In this document: positions 58,346-64,000 of the stretch, piece after piece
How the letters are laid out: every line of letters starts with the position of its first letter
How positions within the stretch are numbered: the first letter of the stretch is position 1
NCBI GenBank assembly: GCA_017512985.1
Contig: JAFWEJ010000002.1
Span: 124,001 to 188,000, forward strand
Direction of reading: 5' to 3'
Source of the DNA: Clostridia bacterium
GTDB lineage: Bacteria; Bacillota; Clostridia; Christensenellales; Aristaeellaceae
DNA: 64,000 bases
Notes under the pieces: generated by a model
The model's database searches: none
What the model saw: the letters and a program-made list of their open reading frames with translations, nothing else
What the model was told of the DNA's origin: nothing
Position numbers and translations under genes: made by a program

Positions 58346-59731
58346 ATGCTCCATGACGGCAAGATCTGGATCGGGTCGTGCGCTGATGGAACCCCCGTAT
58401 TTCTGCTTCCTTCCATGGCGAACCGCCACGGCCTGATTGCCGGCGCGACGGGCACCGGAAAGACGGTATCCCTGAAGGTGCTGGCGGAAGGCTTTTCCGA
58501 CATGGGCGTGCCTGTTTTCCTGAGCGATATCAAGAGCGACCTGAGCGGTATGGTATCGCCCGGCGAAGCGTCGGAAGCGATTGACCGCCGGCTGGAAAAG
58601 TGCGGCGTGCCGAAGGAAGAGTTCGACTACCATTCTTATCCGACGGAATACTGGGACGTATACGGAGAGCAGGGCATTCCGATCCGGGCGACGGTGCAGG
58701 ACATGGGCCCGCTGCTGATGAGCCGGATGCTGAGCCTGAACGAAACCCAGGCCGGCGTAATGAACATCGCTTTCCGGGTAGCCATTCGGGAGGAGCTCCC
58801 GCTGGAGCACCTGCAGGACCTGAAGCAGCTGCTGATCCACGTGGGCGAGAACGCGAAGGAATATACGCTGGAATACGGCAATGTGTCCGCGGCCAGCGTG
58901 GGTGCGATCCAGCGGGCCGTGGGCGTGCTGGAGGACCAGGGCGGGAACGTCTTCTTCCGCGAACCTGCAATCGATATCCAGGACTGGATCCAGACGGATC
59001 CGGCGGATGGCAGGGGCAAGATCAACATCCTGTGCGCGGACCGGCTGTTCAACAATCCCACGATGTATTCCACGTTCCTGCTGTGGATGCTGACGAAGCT
59101 TTACGACCTGCTGCCTGAGCAGGGCGACGCGGAGAAGCCGAAGATCGTCTTCTTCTTTGACGAAGCGCACCTGCTGTTCAATAACTGCAGCCGTCCCCTG
59201 ATGGAAAAGATCGAACAGGTGGTCCGGCTGGTCCGCTCCAAGGGCGTGGGCGTCTATTTCATCACCCAGAGCCCGGCGGACATCCCGATGACGATCCTCG
59301 GCCAGCTGGGCAACCGGATCCAGCACGCCCTGCGGGCGTATACCCCGCTGGACCAGAAGGCCGTGAAGGTCGCCGCACAGACGTTCCGGACGAATCCGTC
59401 CTTTGATACAGAGGAAGCCATTACCACCCTGAAGACAGGCGAGGCGCTGGTTTCCTTCCTTGACGAGCACGGAGCCCCGGGCGTGGTGGAGCGGGCCACC
59501 ATCCTTCCCCCGCAAAGTTATATGGGAGCAATCAGCCAGGAGATCCGCAGAATGGTCATCCAGGCGAGCCCGCTGAAGAGCAGGTACGCCGATCCGGAAG
59601 ACACCGAGGAAGCTCCGGCTACTCAGGAGCAGCCGACGCCGCCTGTACCACAGCAACCTCCGGCACCGCAGGTGCAGGAAATGGATCCACAGCGGTTTAA
59701 GCTGATTAACGGCCAGTGGTACTATTTCTGA
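58346..59731 (+). CDS. HerA-like ATPase, DUF853 family
   Basis: A 461-residue P-loop ATPase of the HerA/FtsK-like group (YjgR type). Walker A is GATGTGKTVSLKVLAEGF (about 33), Walker B IVFFFDEAHLLF, and the sensor region FITQSPADIPMTILGQLGNRIQHALRAYTP. DUF853 proteins of other bacteria usually end in a low-complexity helix with a Gly-rich LLGGLFGG-type tail; this one ends instead in a Pro/Gln linker and QRFKLINGQWYYF. The next gene carries such a tail. Function of the family is not settled; DNA or protein translocation is inferred from the fold. Confidence 0.85.
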   Translation: MLHDGKIWIGSCADGTPVFLLPSMANRHGLIAGATGTGKTVSLKVLAEGFSDMGVPVFLSDIKSDLSGMVSPGEASEAIDRRLEKCGVPKEEFDYHSYPTEYWDVYGEQGIPIRATVQDMGPLLMSRMLSLNETQAGVMNIAFRVAIREELPLEHLQDLKQLLIHVGENAKEYTLEYGNVSAASVGAIQRAVGVLEDQGGNVFFREPAIDIQDWIQTDPADGRGKINILCADRLFNNPTMYSTFLLWMLTKLYDLLPEQGDAEKPKIVFFFDEAHLLFNNCSRPLMEKIEQVVRLVRSKGVGVYFITQSPADIPMTILGQLGNRIQHALRAYTPLDQKAVKVAAQTFRTNPSFDTEEAITTLKTGEALVSFLDEHGAPGVVERATILPPQSYMGAISQEIRRMVIQASPLKSRYADPEDTEEAPATQEQPTPPVPQQPPAPQVQEMDPQRFKLINGQWYYF

Positions 59732-59813
59732 GGCGCGGCCGAGGCTGATTCCCACCGTCACTGTTTACCCAACGACCCCTGAACGGCGCAGGGAGAGCGC
59801 GCCGCAGAGAAAG

Positions 59814-60539
59814 ATGGCAACATTCAAGGTTTTCGATCCCACCACCGGTCAGTATGTTGAAAAAGAAGTTGAAGGCATGGAAGCCGTGAAGGAAGCGGCA
59901 GCTCCCGTGGTTGAAGCCGTGCAGGAAGCCGCGGCTCCCGTGGTCGAAGCGGTCCAGCAGGCGGCCCAGCCCGTCGTGCAGGCCGTGCAGCAGGGCGCTC
60001 AGCCCGTTGTGGAAGCCGTGAAGGAAGCGGCTGCCCCCGTTGTGCAGCAGGTCCAGCAGGCGGCCCAGCCCGTCGTGCAGGCCGTGCAGCAGGCTGCTCA
60101 GCCCGTTGTGCAGGCTGTGCAGCAGGCGGTTCCCACCATCCAGGTGCAGCCCCAGGTTCAGAAGATGCCCGTGATGGTTCTGGACCAGACCACCGGCCAG
60201 TATGTGCAGCAGATGGTGGACATGGTGCTGGATCCCGCCACCGGGAACTATGTACCCGCCCCCGTCGCCACAGACCCCAAGGCCCTGGAAGCCCAGCAGA
60301 AAGCTGCTGCCGCCGCCGCGAAGGAAGCCGAGCGCAAGGCCCGCGAACAGGAAGCCGCGGAACGCCGTGCCCGCAACGACCAGCTGCGTGAAGAAGCTGC
60401 CGAGCGTGCCCGTCGCAACGACTCTGTTGCCGGCCGCGTGAAGAATACCGCGATCAGTTCCGCGACCCGTACGATCGTGAACGGCCTGATCAAGAACATC
60501 GGAAAAGCCTTGGGCGGACTGTTCGGCGGGAAGAAATAA
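59814..60539 (+). CDS. Undecad-repeat helical protein with Gly-rich tail
   Basis: A 241-residue protein of unusual composition. Residues 27-103 are seven tandem 11-residue units of the form EAAAPVVEAVQ / QAAQPVVQAVQ, followed by a degenerate eighth. A small motif D-x-TTGQYV or DPATGNYV occurs three times (residues about 8, 129, 143). Residues 155-205 are a charged Ala/Arg/Glu helix, and the end, TRTIVNGLIKNIGKALGGLFGGKK, resembles the C-terminal tail of DUF853 ATPases. Undecad repeats in other proteins form amphipathic helices on lipid. It lies between the DUF853 gene and mscL. I infer a membrane-associated partner of the ATPase; no catalytic site is seen. Confidence 0.7.
   Translation: MATFKVFDPTTGQYVEKEVEGMEAVKEAAAPVVEAVQEAAAPVVEAVQQAAQPVVQAVQQGAQPVVEAVKEAAAPVVQQVQQAAQPVVQAVQQAAQPVVQAVQQAVPTIQVQPQVQKMPVMVLDQTTGQYVQQMVDMVLDPATGNYVPAPVATDPKALEAQQKAAAAAAKEAERKAREQEAAERRARNDQLREEAAERARRNDSVAGRVKNTAISSATRTIVNGLIKNIGKALGGLFGGKK
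59892..60122 (+). repeat. 33-bp tandem coding repeat (seven 11-residue units)
   Basis: Seven in-frame units encode E/Q-A-A-x-PVV-E/Q-AV-Q/K with few substitutions; near-identical DNA in several units indicates recent duplication. Confidence 0.85.
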
Positions 60540-60566
60540 CATATTTTTGAGGAAGGGGATACCACT

Positions 60567-60977
60567 ATGAAGAAGTTCTTTAAAGAGTTTAAAGAGTTTG
60601 CGATGCGCGGAAACGTCATCGACATGGCTGTCGGTATCATCATCGGCGCTGCCTTCAAGGCCATTGTTGATTCCCTGATTGCCAATTTCATTCAGCCCCT
60701 GCTGAATGCGATCCTGCCCGCACCCAAGGAACTGGAAGAAGGCGCTTGGGCTGCCGGCCCCGCAATTGCGGCATTTATCGGTACAATTATCAGCTTTATT
60801 ATTACGGCATTTGTGCTGTTCCTGATCATCAAGGCAATGAACGCTGCGAAGAATGCCAAGAAGAAGGAAGAAGAAGCGCCTGCCGAGCCCACCACCAAAG
60901 TTTGCCCCTTCTGCCAGAGCGAGATCGACATCAAGGCGACCCGCTGCCCGCACTGCACGAGCGAACTGAAAGAATAA
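60567..60977 (+). CDS. mscL: Large-conductance mechanosensitive channel with zinc ribbon
   Basis: A 136-residue MscL, the emergency valve that opens when membrane tension is very high. Residues 8-90 contain the family core (FKEFAMRGNVIDMAVGIIIGAAFKAIVDSLIANFIQPLL) and the second membrane helix (FIGTIISFIITAFVLFLIIKAMN); the outer loop is shorter than usual. The C-terminus carries a zinc ribbon, Cys113-x2-Cys116 and Cys127-x2-Cys130, in place of a plain cytoplasmic helix. It follows the undecad-repeat gene after GAGGAAGGGG and should be in the same operon. Confidence 0.93.
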   Translation: MKKFFKEFKEFAMRGNVIDMAVGIIIGAAFKAIVDSLIANFIQPLLNAILPAPKELEEGAWAAGPAIAAFIGTIISFIITAFVLFLIIKAMNAAKNAKKKEEEAPAEPTTKVCPFCQSEIDIKATRCPHCTSELKE

Positions 60978-61003
60978 ATCCGGTTGAAAGACTGAAAAAG
61001 ATT

Positions 61004-61038
61004 GGAGAATGGAGATGATTTCTCCATTCTCCAGCTTT
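61004..61038 (+). terminator. Rho-independent terminator after mscL
   Basis: GGAGAATGGAGA (61004-61015), loop TGATT, TCTCCATTCTCC (61021-61032), then AGCTTTTC. The stem is perfect; the T tract is short. Confidence 0.75.
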
Positions 61039-61074
61039 TCATCAAAAGCATTTTAGAAAGTGAGTATTGATGAA

Positions 61075-61647
61075 ATGAACAAGATTCTGGTTGAAACTTC
61101 CGCCCGCCATGTGCATGTGACCAAAGAAGACCTGGAGACGCTGTTCGGCGCCGGGCATGAGTTGACCGTGAAGAGCTGGCTGAGCCAGCCCGGGCAGTTC
61201 GCCAGTGAGGAGCAGGTGGACATCGTCGGCCCCAAGAACACGCTCAAGCGCGTCCGCATCCTCGGGCCCGTCCGCCCCGCCACCCAGGTGGAGCTTTCCC
61301 TGACTGACGCCCGTTCCATCGGCGTGACCGCTCCCGTACGGGAATCCGGCGACATCGCCGGCTCCGGCGCCTGCAAGCTGGTCGGCCCCGCGGGTGAGGT
61401 GGAAGTTGCTGAAGGCGTGATCGCCGCGAAGCGCCACATCCACATGACCCCCGCTGACGCCGCCGAGTACGGCGTAAAGGACAAGGATGTCGTTTCCGTG
61501 AAGGTGGAGACTGACGGCCGCGCCCTGACCTTCGGGGATGTGGTGGTCCGCGTGAGCGAGAAATTCTCCCTGGCGATGCATATCGACACGGACGAGAGCA
61601 ACGCCGCCTGCGCCGTGAACGGCACGATGGGCGAGCTCATTAAGTAA
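61075..61647 (+). CDS. pduL: Phosphate propanoyltransferase-like protein PduL
   Basis: A 190-residue PduL-type phosphotransacylase, exchanging acyl-CoA and acyl-phosphate. Two beta-barrel halves each have the metal-binding His pattern: ETSARHVHVTKED at the start and VIAAKRHIHMTPADAAEYGVKD in the second half, with the G-x-N-like end ESNAACAVNGTMGELI. ATG 61075 aligns with the family N-terminus; GTG 61060 lacks room for a ribosome binding site. No microcompartment shell genes are nearby, so it is probably the general acetate-forming enzyme rather than part of a Pdu organelle. Confidence 0.92.
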   Translation: MNKILVETSARHVHVTKEDLETLFGAGHELTVKSWLSQPGQFASEEQVDIVGPKNTLKRVRILGPVRPATQVELSLTDARSIGVTAPVRESGDIAGSGACKLVGPAGEVEVAEGVIAAKRHIHMTPADAAEYGVKDKDVVSVKVETDGRALTFGDVVVRVSEKFSLAMHIDTDESNAACAVNGTMGELIK

Positions 61648-61650
61648 TTA

Positions 61651-61685
61651 ATTCATAATTCACAATTCATAATGCATAATTATGG
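61651..61685 (+). repeat. Heptamer tandem repeat, five units
   Basis: ATTCATA, ATTCACA, ATTCATA, ATGCATA, ATTATGG between pduL and the metK promoter; it mixes the T-type and G-type units seen elsewhere. Confidence 0.85.
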
Positions 61686-61708
61686 TTTCTGTATAGTGGA
61701 TTATGGTA

Positions 61709-61737
61709 TTGACAAAGGGTCCCTGAACATGTAAGAT
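61709..61737 (+). promoter_or_regulatory. Promoter of metK
   Basis: TTGACA at 61709-61714 and TAAGAT at 61732-61737, spacer 17 bases, just before the riboswitch. Confidence 0.75.
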
Positions 61738-61754
61738 ACGTTTCGCAACTGAAT

Positions 61755-61869
61755 ACCTTATCACGAGTGACCGAGGGACGGGCCCGATGACGTCACGGCA
61801 ACCGGCGGAAGCAAGGTGCCAAATCCCGCAGCGTGCACACCCCGTATGGGAGGCGCTGACAGATAAGGA
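61755..61869 (+). ncRNA. SAM-I (S-box) riboswitch aptamer
   Basis: P1 is formed by CCTTATC (61757-61763) and GATAAGG (61862-61868). The S-box core is easily read: GAGGGACGGGCCCGATGA, then CGGCAACC at 61796, and GGTGCCAAATCC at 61816. Established S-boxes bind S-adenosylmethionine and switch off methionine-related genes. Here the aptamer precedes metK, which makes that ligand, so it gives feedback control. Confidence 0.93.
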
Positions 61870-61885
61870 CGGTCCCAAAGATCGA

Positions 61886-61922
61886 ATCCCGCCTGGTATG
61901 TGTGCGTACCGGGCGGTTTTTT
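61886..61922 (+). terminator. Riboswitch expression-platform terminator
   Basis: CCCGCCTGGTA (61888-61898) pairs with TACCGGGCGG (61907-61916) and is followed by TTTTTT. In the ligand-free state part of this should pair with the 3' side of P1 instead. Confidence 0.88.
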
Positions 61923-61951
61923 CAGCTTTGTGAAAAAAGGAGGGAAACACA

Positions 61952-63133
61952 GTGAGCCATTATTTCTTCACATCTGAGTCTGTAACGGAAGGACATCCCG
62001 ACAAGATCTGCGACCAGATCTCCGACGCGATCCTGGACGCGATCCTCAAAGAGGATCCCAATGGCCGCGTGGCGTGCGAAACCACTGCCTCCACGGGCCT
62101 GGTCCATATCATGGGCGAGATTTCCACCAGCTGCTATGTGGATATCGCAAAGATCGCGCGGGAAGTGATCCGGGAGATCGGGTACGACAGGGCCAAGTAC
62201 GGTTTTGACTGCGATACCTGCGGCATCATCACAAACATTGACGAACAGTCCGCCGATATCGCGATGGGCGTGGACAAATCCCTGGAAGCGAAGGACGCGG
62301 GAAGCGATGAGGACGACAACGGCGCGGGTGACCAGGGCATGATGTTCGGCTATGCCTGCGACGAGACCCCCGAACTGATGCCCCTGGCGATCTCCCTGGC
62401 GCACAAGCTGGCCAAACAGCTGGCGAAAGTCCGGAAAGAGGAACAGGTGGACTACCTGCGCCCGGACGGCAAGACCCAGGTTACCATTGAATATGACGAG
62501 GAACGCAGGCCGGTCCGCGTGGATACGATCGTCGTTTCCACACAGCACGCGCCGGAGGCTTCGCTGGAACAGATCCGCAGGGATATGATCGAACTGGTGA
62601 TCAAACCCATCGTTCCCGCCGAATTGCTGGACGACAGGACAAAGATCTACGTTAATCCCACCGGCCGGTTTGTGATTGGCGGACCGCAGGGCGATTCCGG
62701 ACTGACGGGCCGGAAGATCATCGTGGATACCTACGGCGGCAGCGCACCGCACGGCGGCGGCGCTTTCTCCGGCAAGGACCCGACGAAGGTGGACCGTTCC
62801 GCTGCCTACGCTGCCCGCTGGGCTGCCAAGAACGTGGTGGCTGCCGGACTGGCGAAGCGCTGCCAGATTCAGCTGGCCTACGCCATCGGCGTGGCCGAAC
62901 CGGTCAGCGTACTGGTTGAAACCTTCGGCACGGGGATTGTGGGCGACGACAAACTGAGTGAGGCGGTCAGCAAAGTGTTTGACTTCAGGCCTACCGCGAT
63001 TATCCGCGATCTCGACCTGCGCAGGCCGATCTACCGGAAACTCGCCGCTTACGGCCACATGGGCCGTGAAGACCTGGGCGTCAGCTGGGAAAAGACAAAC
63101 AAGGTGGATGAGCTGAAAGCGTTCCTGAAGTAA
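61952..63133 (+). CDS. metK: S-adenosylmethionine synthetase
   Basis: Makes S-adenosylmethionine from methionine and ATP. The 393 residues show [66 protein letters not shown] and [26 protein letters not shown] 61952 has AAGGAGGG upstream. It lies behind its own S-box riboswitch. It supplies the methyltransferases (rlmH, the SpoU gene) and the radical SAM protein in this window. Confidence 0.98.
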   Translation: MSHYFFTSESVTEGHPDKICDQISDAILDAILKEDPNGRVACETTASTGLVHIMGEISTSCYVDIAKIAREVIREIGYDRAKYGFDCDTCGIITNIDEQSADIAMGVDKSLEAKDAGSDEDDNGAGDQGMMFGYACDETPELMPLAISLAHKLAKQLAKVRKEEQVDYLRPDGKTQVTIEYDEERRPVRVDTIVVSTQHAPEASLEQIRRDMIELVIKPIVPAELLDDRTKIYVNPTGRFVIGGPQGDSGLTGRKIIVDTYGGSAPHGGGAFSGKDPTKVDRSAAYAARWAAKNVVAAGLAKRCQIQLAYAIGVAEPVSVLVETFGTGIVGDDKLSEAVSKVFDFRPTAIIRDLDLRRPIYRKLAAYGHMGREDLGVSWEKTNKVDELKAFLK

Positions 63134-63245
63134 AGGACAGAGCGTTTCTGCCGGGCTGTTTAGTGGCAGAAAACCGGGATCACCACAGGATATTGTATAT
63201 GGGGGAAAAGCGCCCGGAAGGCTCGCAAACCTTATCAAAAAAGCC

Positions 63246-63275
63246 TTGACAAGGGTTTGATTGTTCTGATATATT
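63246..63275 (+). promoter_or_regulatory. Promoter of rpmH-rnpA
   Basis: TTGACA at 63246-63251 and TATATT at 63270-63275, spacer 18 bases, with TG at 63267-63268. Confidence 0.75.
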
Positions 63276-63364
63276 TATTAGGCTGTCCGCTAAACCGGGA
63301 CAGCCTGAGAGAGGATCCCCGCAGGATCCACCTGAAGAGAATCAATCTGTGAGGAGTGTTGACC

Positions 63365-63499
63365 ATGTTCCGTACATACCAGCCCAAGAAACGCCAGCGC
63401 AGCAAGGTGCATGGCTTCCGCGCCCGGATGGCGACCAAGAACGGCCGCCGGGTTCTGGCTGCGCGCCGCCGCCGCGGCCGCAAGGAGCTGACGGTGTAA
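63365..63499 (+). CDS. rpmH: 50S ribosomal protein L34
   Basis: The 44-residue L34: [50 protein letters not shown] lies eight bases before the ATG. It has a strong promoter and a partial terminator behind it, as usual for rpmH-rnpA. No DnaA boxes or dnaA gene are upstream; metK is. Confidence 0.98.
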   Translation: MFRTYQPKKRQRSKVHGFRARMATKNGRRVLAARRRRGRKELTV

Positions 63500-63539
63500 T
63501 ATCCGCCGTAAAGCCGAAATCTGTACGACTGTGGATGAG

Positions 63540-63569
63540 GCCCGCCCGTTAAAGATGGGCGGGCTTTTC
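63540..63569 (+). terminator. Attenuating hairpin between rpmH and rnpA
   Basis: GCCCGCCC (63540-63547) pairs with GGGCGGGC (63557-63564), nine-base loop, then TTTTCCC. The short T tract suggests partial termination, which would lower rnpA expression relative to rpmH. Confidence 0.7.
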
Positions 63570-63610
63570 CCATAAAGGGATGATTCCGCGTGGAAGCGGA
63601 AGGAAAGTGA

Positions 63611-63970
63611 ATGGAAAGACGCTATCGGCTGAAGAAAAACAGGGCGTTCCAGTATGTCTACCGCAAGGGGCATTCTGTCGCCTGCCGTAATCTGGTCATG
63701 CTCTTTGCCCCGAGCAGGGAGCTGAAGGTCGGGTTTTCCGTCAGCAAAAAAACAGGTAACGCCGTGACCCGGAACAGGATCAAGCGCCGCCTGCGGGAAT
63801 GCTTCCGGCCCTGGTTAGGGGACGTGAAAACCGGCCTGTACGTCATCGTCGCCAGATCTTCAGCCGCGGAGGCCGCCTTCGACGACCTGAGGAAGGATAT
63901 GCGCTACCTGCTGAAAAAACAGGACGCGCTGCTGAAGCACCCCTCAGAGGAAGGGAACCGCGCCGAATGA
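63611..63970 (+). CDS. rnpA: Ribonuclease P protein component
   Basis: The 119-residue protein subunit of RNase P, which matures tRNA 5' ends. Family features are RLKKNRAFQYVYRKGHSVACRNLVMLF, VGFSVSKKTGNAVTRNRIKRRLRECFR with the RNR box, and a basic surface throughout. AGGAAAGTGA precedes the ATG. The next gene overlaps its stop by ATGA. Confidence 0.96.
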   Translation: MERRYRLKKNRAFQYVYRKGHSVACRNLVMLFAPSRELKVGFSVSKKTGNAVTRNRIKRRLRECFRPWLGDVKTGLYVIVARSSAAEAAFDDLRKDMRYLLKKQDALLKHPSEEGNRAE

Positions 63971-64000
63971 AACGCTTTCTCCTTTTCCTGATCCGTTTCT
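63967..64000 (+). CDS. yidD: Membrane protein insertion efficiency factor YidD, N-terminus only
   Basis: Eleven codons (MKRFLLFLIRF) before the window ends. The ATGA overlap with rnpA, the start pattern and the standard order rpmH-rnpA-yidD-yidC support YidD; the sequence alone is too short to prove it. Confidence 0.65.
   Translation, partial: MKRFLLFLIRF

Noticed and set aside
63134-63364. Replication origin next to rpmH
   Set aside because: I looked for DnaA boxes of the TTATCCACA type and an AT-rich unwinding stretch and saw neither; the region only holds a promoter.

Overview
The window looks like a chromosomal segment of an anaerobic Clostridia-type Firmicute (Bacillota), most likely an uncultured gut or rumen lineage. 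The evidence is a PurR purine repressor with PurBoxes, SepF and DivIVA, an AraR-type GntR/LacI regulator with an AraR-like operator, an S-box (SAM-I) riboswitch before metK, RecD2, a short archaeal-type prolyl-tRNA synthetase, AGGAGG-like ribosome binding sites with many GTG/TTG starts, and cell-wall proteins with PG-binding repeats joined by Thr-Pro linkers. Most of the DNA is GC-rich; the left 1.3 kb and about 2.45-6.35 kb are clearly richer in A+T.

Region 1 (1-16 kb) is a surface-glycan island. It opens with a partial glycosyltransferase. Two near-duplicate UDP-galactopyranose mutases then bracket a four-gene activation and transfer cassette: an SGNH-like membrane protein with duplicated ILEI/PANDER-like motifs, an MBOAT acyltransferase, a carrier protein, and an AMP-forming ligase fused to a nitroreductase. 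Two membrane proteins follow that together look like one GT-C-type enzyme, then rfbC, a NusG paralogue of the LoaP type, a SpoU methyltransferase and, on the minus strand, a flippase fused to a glycosyltransferase. rfbD lies apart at 37.9 kb. I regard the glf-bracketed cassette as the best candidate for an undescribed system: by analogy with D-alanylation it should load an acyl or aminoacyl group on the carrier, possibly oxidise it, and pass it across the membrane to a galactofuranose-containing polymer.

Region 2 (16-31 kb) holds araR, rlmH and a run of exported proteins (a barnase-like lipoprotein, a six-repeat PG-binding lipoprotein, a caspase-like membrane peptidase). Mrp, a membrane beta-propeller-like protein, proS and the plsX-acpP-rnc lipid/RNA group follow, and then an SH3/PG-binding wall protein and a YkuD L,D-transpeptidase.

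Region 3 (31-45 kb) is housekeeping: asnA, pth, mfd, lspA, rluD, rfbD, aspartate kinase, comF, recD2, a PG-binding/copper-amine-oxidase-N-like wall protein and an HPr-like protein without the phosphorylatable His.

Region 4 (45-64 kb) has purR with a PurBox pair, the division group (HlyD-like protein, yggS, sepF, divIVA), an E2-like protein without its catalytic motif, a PflX-like radical SAM gene that appears leaderless, a large membrane-anchored PQQ-like protein coupled to glpK, pgsA, an rph-rdgB fusion, a HerA-like ATPase / undecad-repeat protein / zinc-ribbon MscL operon, pduL, the SAM riboswitch with metK, and rpmH-rnpA-yidD at the right edge.

A family of tandem AT-rich heptamers (AT[TG]CA[TCG]A) sits at many gene ends from 22 kb to 61 kb. 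I found no tRNA, rRNA, CRISPR array, insertion sequence, prophage or replication origin. All assignments come from reading the sequence and protein motifs; no database search was run.
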